DNA of 64,000 nt from an uncultured Opitutaceae bacterium (GTDB lineage Bacteria > Verrucomicrobiota > Verrucomicrobiia > Opitutales > Opitutaceae): contig OX638348.1 in NCBI GenBank assembly GCA_951813085.1, positions 1,373,627-1,437,626 of the forward strand. The letters run 5' to 3'. The notes beneath the pieces were generated by a model. It was given only the letters and a program-made list of their open reading frames with translations, did not search any database and was not told where the DNA came from. The position numbers were made by a program, and so were the translations under genes. Below, piece after piece: positions 36,278 through 44,542 of this stretch (the first letter of the stretch is position 1; the number at the start of each line of letters is the position of its first letter).

Positions 36278-36922
36278 TCAAGAATTTGTATTCACCGTTG
36301 AAACTGCTTGCAGCCCAGCGGTGATGAAGGCTACGAGGTGATCGACGAGGCCGTCGATATCATTGAGGTCGATCTGGCCAGCAGAAATGAATTGAAGGCG
36401 TCGATGCTGCATCATCACTCCGAGCATTGAACAGGAAACGAAATGCATCCCGTATGCCGTCTTCTCGAATCCTGGATTTCCAAGGGATTCGGAAATCGCC
36501 TTGCTGAACTTACTGATGATCTCCTTCAAGATATCGCGATGAAGCTCCTTCATGAAAGGGCGTTCCTCGGCCATGCTCTTGCCAATCGCTCGCATGAATC
36601 GAAAATCGTCGCAACTTTCATTGATTAATGTCGTCAACAATGGACGTACGATGAAGTTGATGATCTCGCGTAAGGGCAGTGGCTCGCCGCCGCTTTTTTC
36701 CTGAGCCGCTTCCAGCATATCGATTCGCAAGCGATTGATTGGCTCAATACGGTAGCGAACCATCTCCTTGAAAAGCGTTTCCTTGCTTCCGAAATGGTAA
36801 TTGATCGCAGCGACGTTCACGCCAGCGCGCTTGGTGATCTCCCGTATTGAAGCTCCTCCATACCCCATTTCCGCAAATTCAATCTCCGTGGCCTCTATGA
36901 TCTTTTGCTGCGTTTCGTTCAT
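36278..36922 (-). CDS. TetR/AcrR family regulator of the efflux operon
   Basis: The protein has 214 residues. The N-terminal helix-turn-helix (FAEMGYGGASIREITKRAGVN, then AINYHFGSKETLFKEM) is a clear TetR DNA-binding domain. The rest is helical and resembles the CecR/YbiH type ligand domain, which is common in regulators that sit at the head of RND operons. It is the first gene of the minus-strand operon with the channel, adaptor and pump, so it most likely represses its own transcript until a ligand binds. An inverted repeat lies just upstream (36931-36959). Confidence 0.9.
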   Translation of the reverse strand: MNETQQKIIEATEIEFAEMGYGGASIREITKRAGVNVAAINYHFGSKETLFKEMVRYRIEPINRLRIDMLEAAQEKSGGEPLPLREIINFIVRPLLTTLINESCDDFRFMRAIGKSMAEERPFMKELHRDILKEIISKFSKAISESLGNPGFEKTAYGMHFVSCSMLGVMMQHRRLQFISAGQIDLNDIDGLVDHLVAFITAGLQAVSTVNTNS

Positions 36923-36930
36923 TATATAAG

Positions 36931-36959
36931 AAACGAACGATCATTTAAAACAAGCGTTT
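36931..36959. promoter_or_regulatory. Candidate TetR operator
   Basis: Inverted repeat AAACG (36931-36935) and CGTTT (36955-36959) with a further G/C match inside. It lies 9 nt in front of the TetR start codon, over the likely promoter. This position is typical for self-repressing TetR regulators. Confidence 0.35.
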
Positions 36960-37174
36960 GAAAGCAGGCAAGAAAAATCCAACTCTTTTAGAACTTGAGA
37001 ATATAAGATGGGTCATAGGGTGAAGCGCTCATCTACCAATTGACTTATGATCCTCTATTTCACCTTCTTGAGGTTGATGACGAGTTACGGCGGCCGTAGT
37101 CTCGTTTGGCTGCGCTTACGAACGGATCTTGTTCGCAATCAGTATTTTCAACTCTCCAAAGCACAATTTGCTCG

Positions 37175-38706
37175 ATGTTCCTCTCGACAAATCGATCGTT
37201 CGCTATCCTAGCGGCTATAGTTCATCTTGTTTCCTTGCCGTCTCTCGAGGCGGTAAAGCGTCTCGAGGTGGATTTCGAGTATGTAGCCAACAAGGCGCAG
37301 AAGTTGGCCCAGAAAAAGTTCAAGCTGCCCTCGAAGCAGACCCCGGAAGCCTTGAAGGCCTTGAATTTCGACGATTATCGGAAGATCCGGATCGTTCCGG
37401 AGGAGACTTTTTGGATGCGTGAGGGGATGCCTTTCCAGGCGCAATTCTACCACCTGGGCTATCTCTACAACGAGCCGGTCGTTTTCAACGAGTTCACGGA
37501 AACCCATGCTCAGCGGATTCCCTGCGTACCAAAGTTCTTCGACTTGCAGAATCTTAATTTCAAGCGTTCCTTTTCGTCGAATCTGGACTACGCGGGATTC
37601 AAGCTCCTGCATCCGCTCAACAATAACGAAGTGCCCTATGACGAGGCCATATCCTTCTTGGGAGCCTCCTACTTCCGAGCCCTTGGAAAAGGCATGCACT
37701 ATGGTATATCCGCCCGTGGACTCGCCATCAATTGCGGACTATCCGAACCCGAGGAGTTTCCACGGTTTACTGAGTTCTGGCTGGAGAAGCCGAAGGGGAA
37801 CGCCAATCAGTTTCTGCTTTACGCCTTGCTGGATTCGCCGAGCGTGACGGGCGCCTATCAATTCTACATCAACCCGGGCAGCACGACGCGAATCGATATC
37901 AAAGCGACGCTGTTCTTTCGGAAGGAAGTGATGAGCCTAGGTCTCGCTCCGCTAACGAGCATGTTCTGGCATGGCGAGAATGGCCCCGAGAACACGAACG
38001 ACTACCGTCCGGAATGCCATGATTCAGATGGCCTGTTGATTGAAAACGATCGCGAGCGGCTGTGGAGGCCGCTCGATACGCATGACAAGACGCGCTTGTC
38101 CTATTTTCATTCGCAGGAATTGACTGGATACGGCTTGTTCCAGAGGGACCGCATATTCGATCATTACCAGGACCTGAACGCGAACTACCACAACCGGCCC
38201 TCGGTATGGGTGGAACCCAAGAATGATTGGAGCTCGGGCCATGTCCGTCTCGTCGAATTGCCGGCCAACCGCGAGTTCGACGATAATATCGTGGCGTTTT
38301 GGGAACCAGACCAGCGCGTGTGAACGCTGGAGAGTCCTTAGACATTGAATACGCTCTATACTGGACCAAGCGTCCCGCGCTCACGAGCGAAGCCGTGCCT
38401 ATGCCTTTGTCGACCCGCATCGGAGACCACCTCGCGGAGGAGGGTATCAAGGTGTTTGTCGTGGAATTCGGGCGAAAGCAAATTGCTGATTACTGGGGAG
38501 AGGAGCCAGAGGCCTTTATCGAAGTGTCCGACAATGCTGAGGTGACTTTTTCCACCGTGGAGAAGAACAATCACGCCGATACCTGGAGAGCGACCTTGAA
38601 CGTATCGCGAAAGCCTGGGACTACGAGCCCCGTAGAGCTTCGCTGCAAATTGAGATTCGAAGACAGCATCGATTCCGAGACCTGGACCTATCAATGGATT
38701 CCATGA
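37175..38706 (+). pseudogene. mdoG: Glucan biosynthesis protein MdoG/OpgG, frameshifted
   Basis: From ATG at 37175 a signal peptide (FAILAAIVHLVSLPSLEA) leads into FEYVANKAQKLAQK, then ALNFDDYRKIRI, SYFRALGKGMHYGISARGLAI and EFWLEKPKG, all hallmarks of MdoG/OpgG. This periplasmic protein builds osmoregulated glucans. The frame stops at 38321 right after FWEPDQRV. It resumes two bases on with NAGESLDIEYALYWTKRP, ending at 38706. The break lies in GTGTG at 38318-38322, most simply a duplicated TG. Joined, the protein is about 510 residues, as in E. coli. It is either a fresh mutation or a base-calling error. Confidence 0.85.
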
Positions 38707-39269
38707 CCTTCGCAACTCCTCGGTCCAAAGACTTCGTCGACTGGTCCGTAGCCTATGAGCGCGTTGAACTTTATTTCCTCCCGCTGCGCATCGAGAACAA
38801 GCTTCTCTTAAGCCAGCTGATTGCGGATATCCTTTCGCGAGCATCGAATCGGCTGAACGAAGGTTCGCCCTTGTCACCGTCGGTTATCGCGATGCAGGAA
38901 GCGCGCAAGGAGGTGAACGAGTGGTTCCGAGCGGTCCTAGTAGTGCGGGCATACTATCGGACGAAGTCGGAGCGCACGGTCGCTTGGCGCTTTTTCTCTC
39001 CAACTTGCCCGGGCGCTGGCAGAACGAATTCATGCACCCGGGGCCTTGGCCACCAGATTTTCTGGATGCAATTCGCAATGCCTATTTGAATACGTCGCCC
39101 GATTTCGAGCGATCCAGCATGAAGCCTCGTACCATTGAATTGGGTCCAGTTTCCGCATTGGCGGATGAAACATGGAAAGCCATAGATCGATGGCCCTACA
39201 TAGGGACAGCTTTGGTGTGTGGGGCTCTATATAGGCGTCCTGGGCTTCGTCTTCTACATGACGCGCTAG
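38703..39269 (+). pseudogene. Unnamed protein between mdoG and mdoH, two frameshifts
   Basis: ATG at 38703 overlaps the mdoG stop (ATGA). The first frame gives FVDWSVAYERVELYFLPLRIENKLLLSQLI up to about 38935. A second frame gives ILSDEVGAHGRLALFLSNLPGRWQN, then FLDAIRNAYLNTSPDFE, SSMKPRTIELGPVSALADETW and a membrane-like start. A third frame after the G-run at 39221-39224 gives LYIGVLGFVFYMTR and the stop at 39267. Joined, it is a protein of about 188 residues with one C-terminal membrane helix. I do not recognise the family. Its place suggests a partner of the glucan synthase. Confidence 0.65.
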
Positions 39270-39284
39270 CCTATCTAGAAGGCG

Positions 39285-40497
39285 ATGACTGCAAAAGGGA
39301 GATACCGGACCATGGCGTCCACCAGACGACTTGCGTTTTTTACCATCGCCTTGCTCCTGACAAGCATTCCATCGGTGCTGTTCGCCGACTTTCTTTGGAG
39401 AATCGGATATACGATTCCCAAAGGGATCCTGCTCGTTCTGTTCATTCTGCTCATCGGAAACGTTTCCTGGGGGGCCACTCACGCGATAGTGGGCTTTGCC
39501 CTGCGGCGATTGAATCTGAGGTCGGGACGGATAGAGGCATCTATCGAGGATAATACACCAGATGAGGGACCGCTCCCTTCGGTCGCCATCGCTATGCCAG
39601 TTTACAACGAGGATACAGTCCGTGTAATGGCAGGTTTACGCTCGATGTACCTCTCGCTGGAAAAGACGGGGAAGCTGGAGTCTTTCGATTTCTTCATTCT
39701 CAGCGACACCACCGACGAGGAAAAATGGGTGAAAGAGGAGTACCTTTGGTCCCTTCTTTGCCGCAAAATGAGAGCTGCCACTCGTATCCACTACCGTCGC
39801 CGTAAAAAGAATACAGATAAGAAGGCGGGGAACTTGCTCGAATTTTGCCAGGACTGGGGGCGGCGCTATCGATACATGATCACCTTGGATGCGGATTCGC
39901 TGATGAGTGGAGAGGATATCGTCAAGCTCGTCCAAATCATGGAACGCAATCCCAAAGTGGGCATTTGCCAAACCGCCCCTCGAGTCGTTTTCGGCGAATC
40001 GTTCTGGGGACGATTACAGCAATTTTCCAATCGATTCTACGGACCCGTTTTCATGGCGGGCCTCAATAGCTGGCAGCAGGCGGATGGAAATTACTGGGGG
40101 CACAACGCAATCATTCGCATGGGTCCGTTCATGGACTATTGCGCCTTGCCCGACCTTCCAGGACGAGAACCATTTGGAGGAAAGATCTTGAGCCACGATT
40201 TCGTAGAGGCTGCCTTGATGCGGCGCGCCGGCTATGAAGTTTGGCTAGCGGGCGAGTACGAAGTACCTACGAGGAGGGACCACGGACATCGTCGAGCATG
40301 CCAAGCGCGATCGAAGGTGGTGCCAAGGAAATCTTCAGCATGTATGGCTTCTTTTCTCAAGAGGGCTCATGCCAGCGAGCCGCATTCATCTGGCCAACGG
40401 GATCATGGGCTACGCGGCCTCCTTGCTTTGGCTGCTCTTCCTGATCTTAGGAGGGATATTGGCGTACAACAGAGAACGGAGTCGCGGTAGCCAATAG
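39285..40497 (+). pseudogene. mdoH: Glucans glucosyltransferase MdoH/OpgH, frameshifted and truncated
   Basis: Two membrane helices open the protein (LAFFTIALLLTSIPSVLF, GILLVLFILLIGNVSWG). The GT2 core follows: VAIAMPVYNEDTVRVMAGLRS, FDFFILSDTTDE, YMITLDADSLMSGEDIV, YWGHNAIIRM, and ILSHDFVEAALMRRAGYEVWLAGEYE. Two indels at about 40261-40268 and 40278-40283 break the frame. A third frame then restores HAKRDRRWCQGNLQH and SRIHLANGIMGYAASLLWLLF to a stop at 40495. MdoH is normally much longer, so the C-terminal third or more is missing. It should make the linear glucan backbone from UDP-glucose. As read, it is not functional. Confidence 0.82.
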
Positions 40498-40504
40498 ACC
40501 GCGA

Positions 40505-41899
40505 ATGCAACGAAACATGAAGCTGGAAGTCGTTTCTCCCTACGATCTCTCGACTATCGACGCACTGGATGTTGTTCCCAACGAAAAAGTCGATGGCATG
40601 CTGGCGACAGCCGCCGCAGCCGCCAAAGAGCCCTTATCGAAAGCGGAGCGAATCGCTATTCTGCAAAAGACGATCGCGCTCGCTCGACCGCAAGTAGATG
40701 CCTTAGCCATGACGATTGCCCAGGAGGGTGGAAAACCGCTCACCGATGCAATCGTCGAAGTGAATCGCGGCATCGAAGGCATCCAAAACGCTATCGAAAC
40801 TTTGAATACAATGGCGGGCAAGGAAATCCCTATGGGATTGAACGCCGCCTCTGAAGGCCGGCTTGCGTTTACCACGCATGAGCCAATCGGCGTGGTCGTC
40901 GCGGTCAGCGCTTTTAATCACCCCTTCAATCTGATCGTTCACCAAGTTATCCCAGCAGTCGCGACCGGCTGTCCGGTGATCGTCAAACCCGCTCAAACAA
41001 CCCCGCTTTCCTGCCGCAATTTGGTAAATCTGCTAATTGAAGCTGGATTGCCCGAGCGCTACTGCCAAATGGCGCTGGTGGACAACGAAGGCGCGGAAGC
41101 GCTCGTGACAGATCCTCGAGTCAGTTTTTTCTCTTTTATAGGATCCGCCAAAGTAGGGTGGCACTTGCGATCGAAACTCGCCCTAGGCGTTCGCTGCGCT
41201 CTCGAGCACGGTGGAGCGGCGCCGGTAATCGTCGCCAAAGATGCCGCTATGGACACGATCATCGCTCCCTTAGTCAAAGGCGGTTTCTATCATGCGGGGC
41301 AAGTTTGCGTATCCGTGCAGCGCATATTTGTGGATAACGCGCTTAAGGATGAGTTCGTGCAAACTCTCACCGAAGCAGTATCGGGTTTGTCCGTGGGCGA
41401 TCCTACGCTCGCCGATACCGAAGTCGGTCCCTTGATCTTGCCGCGTGAAACAGATCGCGTGGCCAATTGGGTGGATGATGCGGCCAATGATGGCGCTCAA
41501 ATCCTGTGCGGGGGAGGCAAGATTTCGGATACTTGCTATCAACCTACGGCGTTGCTCGAGCCCAAGCCGGATTCACTCGTTTCAACCAGCGAGATTTTCG
41601 GGCCAGTCGTCTGCGTTTACGGATACGACTCGATCGATAGCGCGATCGAGCAGGCGAATAGCTTGCCGGTAGCCTTTCAAGCATCGGTGTTCGTCCAAGA
41701 TATCGATACTGCCTTGTACGCGACCAAGCGACTCGCAGCAGCTTCGGTCATGATCAACGACCACACCGCGTTTCGCGTCGATTGGATGCCTTTCGCGGGT
41801 CATCGCACGTCGGGCCTAGGCATTAGCGGAATTCCGTTTACAATGGAAGACATGTCGCAGGAGAAACAGATCGTCATCCGGTCGACTTCTCTCCTTTAG
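40505..41899 (+). CDS. NAD(P)-dependent aldehyde dehydrogenase
   Basis: The protein has 464 residues (ATG 40505; ATG 40517 is an alternative). Cofactor-binding segments are VSAFNHPFNLIVHQ and VIVKPAQTTPLS. The general-base glutamate is E234 in ALEHGGAAP and the catalytic cysteine is C268 in HAGQVCVSVQR. EIFGPVV lies near the C-terminus. It is intact although both neighbours are broken. The exact aldehyde is unknown; lactaldehyde- and succinate-semialdehyde-type enzymes look similar. It starts 8 nt after the truncated mdoH. Confidence 0.9.
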   Translation: MQRNMKLEVVSPYDLSTIDALDVVPNEKVDGMLATAAAAAKEPLSKAERIAILQKTIALARPQVDALAMTIAQEGGKPLTDAIVEVNRGIEGIQNAIETLNTMAGKEIPMGLNAASEGRLAFTTHEPIGVVVAVSAFNHPFNLIVHQVIPAVATGCPVIVKPAQTTPLSCRNLVNLLIEAGLPERYCQMALVDNEGAEALVTDPRVSFFSFIGSAKVGWHLRSKLALGVRCALEHGGAAPVIVAKDAAMDTIIAPLVKGGFYHAGQVCVSVQRIFVDNALKDEFVQTLTEAVSGLSVGDPTLADTEVGPLILPRETDRVANWVDDAANDGAQILCGGGKISDTCYQPTALLEPKPDSLVSTSEIFGPVVCVYGYDSIDSAIEQANSLPVAFQASVFVQDIDTALYATKRLAAASVMINDHTAFRVDWMPFAGHRTSGLGISGIPFTMEDMSQEKQIVIRSTSLL

Positions 41900-42002
41900 C
41901 GAAACGGCGTACGCGTCCCAAATTCCGATGCCGGTTGACGATTATTCCGGCCGGATTAAATTTTTGCATCGTTAGGGCCGTTTAATGAACCAACTCAACT
42001 GA

Positions 42003-43005
42003 ATGCGTTGCTTGATTATAGGAGACAACCAGTTCTATGACTGGAAAATTGCCAAAGAACTGCTGATCAGAGGATCAACGGTTGCGCTGGTGGATCCGAA
42101 AGCTCCTCCCAGTGAAATCGAGGAAGGCACGCATCACATTTCAGGCGATGCGGACTCGCTCTTGGAACTTGAAGACGCCATTGCAGAGTTCAAGGCGGAT
42201 ACGGTGATTCACCTGTCGGCTCGAGAGAAGTCGCACGCGAGCTCGATCAAAGCCCTTTTCGAGAATAAGGTGGAGCATCTCATTGTCGGCAGCAGCTCGA
42301 ACGTGTACAAAGCGAATGCGTTGGTCTATAAAACCGAGCTGGGCGATATCGACAACACTCCTATTACGGAAGGCTCGCTGTTACGCGAAAAGGCGCTGGG
42401 GGAAGGAATCGAGTCACGATCGACTGGGAATCGAGGAAAGCGTCGCCAAAGGCGCCACTCTATTCACCATCCTGCGATTGCCACCAGTCTACGGCGTTGG
42501 AGATTCCTTGTACCGCTTGCTTCCACTCATGTCGCGCATGATCGACAAGCGTCCCTTTATCGTAGTCGCCGAATCCCAATCGGATTGGCGTTGGTCGCAT
42601 GCCTATTCCGATGACGTCGCTCACGCCTTTGCCCTAGCGGCCCCGAAGCCAGGCGAATCGAATCGCGTGTACAACGTAGGGGAGAACAAGGCCCCGACTA
42701 TAATGGAACGCATCAGTCACCTAGCGACGATTTTTGGTTGGGAAGGGGACTTGGTATCCTTGCCTGGCTCCGAGCTGCCGCCGCATATATTGCCCACGGG
42801 AAATTTCGACCAGAACCTGGAGCTGGATTCCTCGAAGATTCGCGCAGAGCTGGAGTACAAGGAAGTGACCGACTACTACGATGGCCTATATGAGTCGATC
42901 GAGTGGTATAAGGAAAACCTTCCGCCGGTATACAAGGATTCCAATTTCAACTACGAGTCCGAAGACGTGCTGAAAGAGCTCGTCGACGAGAGGGCCCAAT
43001 CCTAG
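42003..43005 (+). pseudogene. NAD-dependent epimerase/dehydratase-like, frameshifted
   Basis: The first frame (from ATG 42003) gives a Rossmann-type N-terminus, MRCLIIGDNQFYDWKIAKEL, where the usual last glycine of the nucleotide loop is absent. VIHLSAREKS, VEHLIVGSSSNVY and REKALGEGIES follow. At about 42413 the frame breaks. The next frame continues at once with LGIEESVAKGATLFTILRLPPVYG, then DWRWSHAYSDDVAHAFALA and VYNVGENKAPT to the stop at 43003-43005. The two parts join into one SDR-type epimerase of about 334 residues. A 2-nt loss or 1-nt gain explains it. Confidence 0.8.
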
Positions 43006-43010
43006 CGATT

Positions 43011-43667
43011 CTAGCCGTCCGGATTGAGTATCGGGGTCAGTGTCTCGAAGAGGTAGGCTGCGATGCGCCTGTGGCCTTTGGGATTGGGATGAATACCGTC
43101 CCGCAAATTGAGCTCAGGGTCTCCGCCGACACCTTCTAGCAGGAAGGGTACGAGGAAGGCTCCCAGCGACTCCGCTACCTCCGGATAGAGCGATTCGAAT
43201 TCTCGCGTATAAGTTTCGCCCAAGTTTGGCGGCATGCACATTCCTGCGATTACGATTTTGGCTTCCGGGTACTTGGAAGTGACGCGATTAGCAGTCTCAA
43301 TCAAGTTCTTGCGAGTATCCGCCAAATCTATACCTCGAAGTCCGTCGTTTCCTCCGAGAGCCAAAACGAAAACATCGATCTCCGAGCGAAGGACCCAATT
43401 GACTCGCCGCAATCCACCTGCGCTGGTTTCGCCGCTGACTCCGGACGGAATCACATCCCATCCCAATCCTGCCTCGTCGATCAATCCTTGCAGCGCGCTG
43501 GGATAGGCTTGGTCATAGTCCACGCCGTGTCCCGCTGTGAGGCTATCCCCGAAGAAGAGAATTGATTTCGCCTCGCCATCGGTCGCCGCTGCGCCGCTAC
43601 CAAAGGAAAATATAGCCAGCGCCGCAATCGCCGCAATCGCCGCCCCATGGACCCAAACTTGATTCAT
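43011..43667 (-). CDS. tesA: TesA-like SGNH-hydrolase (arylesterase/thioesterase)
   Basis: The protein has 218 residues with a signal-like hydrophobic N-terminus (AAIAAIAALAIFSFGSGAAA), so it is probably periplasmic. The SGNH blocks are GDSLTAGHG with nucleophile Ser42, SGVSGETSAGG (block II glycine), LALGGNDGLRG (block III asparagine), and DGIHPNPKGH with the catalytic Asp and His. It matches E. coli TesA in length and motifs. It is divergent from the ABC ATPase gene at 43862, as tesA is from ybbA in E. coli. Confidence 0.9.
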   Translation of the reverse strand: MNQVWVHGAAIAAIAALAIFSFGSGAAATDGEAKSILFFGDSLTAGHGVDYDQAYPSALQGLIDEAGLGWDVIPSGVSGETSAGGLRRVNWVLRSEIDVFVLALGGNDGLRGIDLADTRKNLIETANRVTSKYPEAKIVIAGMCMPPNLGETYTREFESLYPEVAESLGAFLVPFLLEGVGGDPELNLRDGIHPNPKGHRRIAAYLFETLTPILNPDG

Positions 43668-43861
43668 TGAACTAAATACAGGCGCAATTCAGATTTGTTT
43701 CAAGCGCAGACCCTGATCTGCAAGGTTTCCGTCATTCTAACTGGGCAACACCGATGATGAGAGTAACGCGCGCAATGGATTGACTGTTCCGCGCGTATTG
43801 CCAATCGATCGTAACCAACGGGCGCTTTTGGCACGTTATCCGTGATCAGTCGCTCTCTTTC

Positions 43862-44542
43862 ATGAATGATTCAGTTGTACTTAGCCTCAGTAATGTAAGC
43901 AAAACCTTCACGAGCGGCGACCGTGCCCTCGAAGTGCTCAAGGAATCGAGCTTGGAGGCGAAGACGGGCGAGTCGATCGCCATCGTCGGGCCATCAGGAA
44001 GCGGGAAGACCACCTTGCTGGGAATTTGCGCCGGATTGGATGCGCCGACCAATGGGGAAGTGCGTCTCGATGGGGAATTGCTCAATGAGATGTCCGAGGA
44101 CGAGCGCTCCCAGATGCGCAACTTGTACGTCGGTTTCGTATTCCAGAATTTTCAGCTTCTGCCAACGCTCACAGCCTTGGAGAACGTAATGGTTCCCTTG
44201 GAGCTGCGCGGCGAGAGCAATGTAGAAACCGCAGCGGAGGAATTGCTGGAAAAGGTCGGTCTGGCCGAACGGATGCATCACTACCCAGTCCAGTTATCAG
44301 GAGGCGAACAGCAACGAGTCGCTATCGCTCGCGCCTTTATCAACCGCCCAAAGATAATGTTCGCGGATGAGCCGACGGGTAACTTGGACTCGGATACGAG
44401 TCACTCGATCGTCGATTTGCTATTCGATTTAAACCGGGACGCGGGGACGACCTTAGTGCTGGTGACACATGATAGGGAGCTTGCCAAAAAGACGGATCGC
44501 GTCCTCAGGATCGATCAAGGAAAGGTAACCGTAGAGCGATGA
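43862..44542 (+). CDS. ABC transporter ATP-binding protein (YbbA/LolD-like)
   Basis: The protein has 226 residues. Walker A is GPSGSGKT at 43-50, the Q-loop is in [18 protein letters not shown], the ABC signature is LSGGEQQR, Walker B is [14 protein letters not shown], and the switch histidine is in VTHD. These are the usual features of the MacB/LolD/FtsE group that pairs with FtsX-type permeases. Its stop overlaps the permease start by 4 nt. The gene pair lies next to tesA as in ybbA-ybbP of E. coli; substrate and role are unknown. Confidence 0.92.
   Translation: MNDSVVLSLSNVSKTFTSGDRALEVLKESSLEAKTGESIAIVGPSGSGKTTLLGICAGLDAPTNGEVRLDGELLNEMSEDERSQMRNLYVGFVFQNFQLLPTLTALENVMVPLELRGESNVETAAEELLEKVGLAERMHHYPVQLSGGEQQRVAIARAFINRPKIMFADEPTGNLDSDTSHSIVDLLFDLNRDAGTTLVLVTHDRELAKKTDRVLRIDQGKVTVER

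Noticed and set aside
37106..37174. Upstream TTG start for mdoG
   Set aside because: The ATG at 37175 is followed directly by a signal peptide, as expected for this periplasmic protein.
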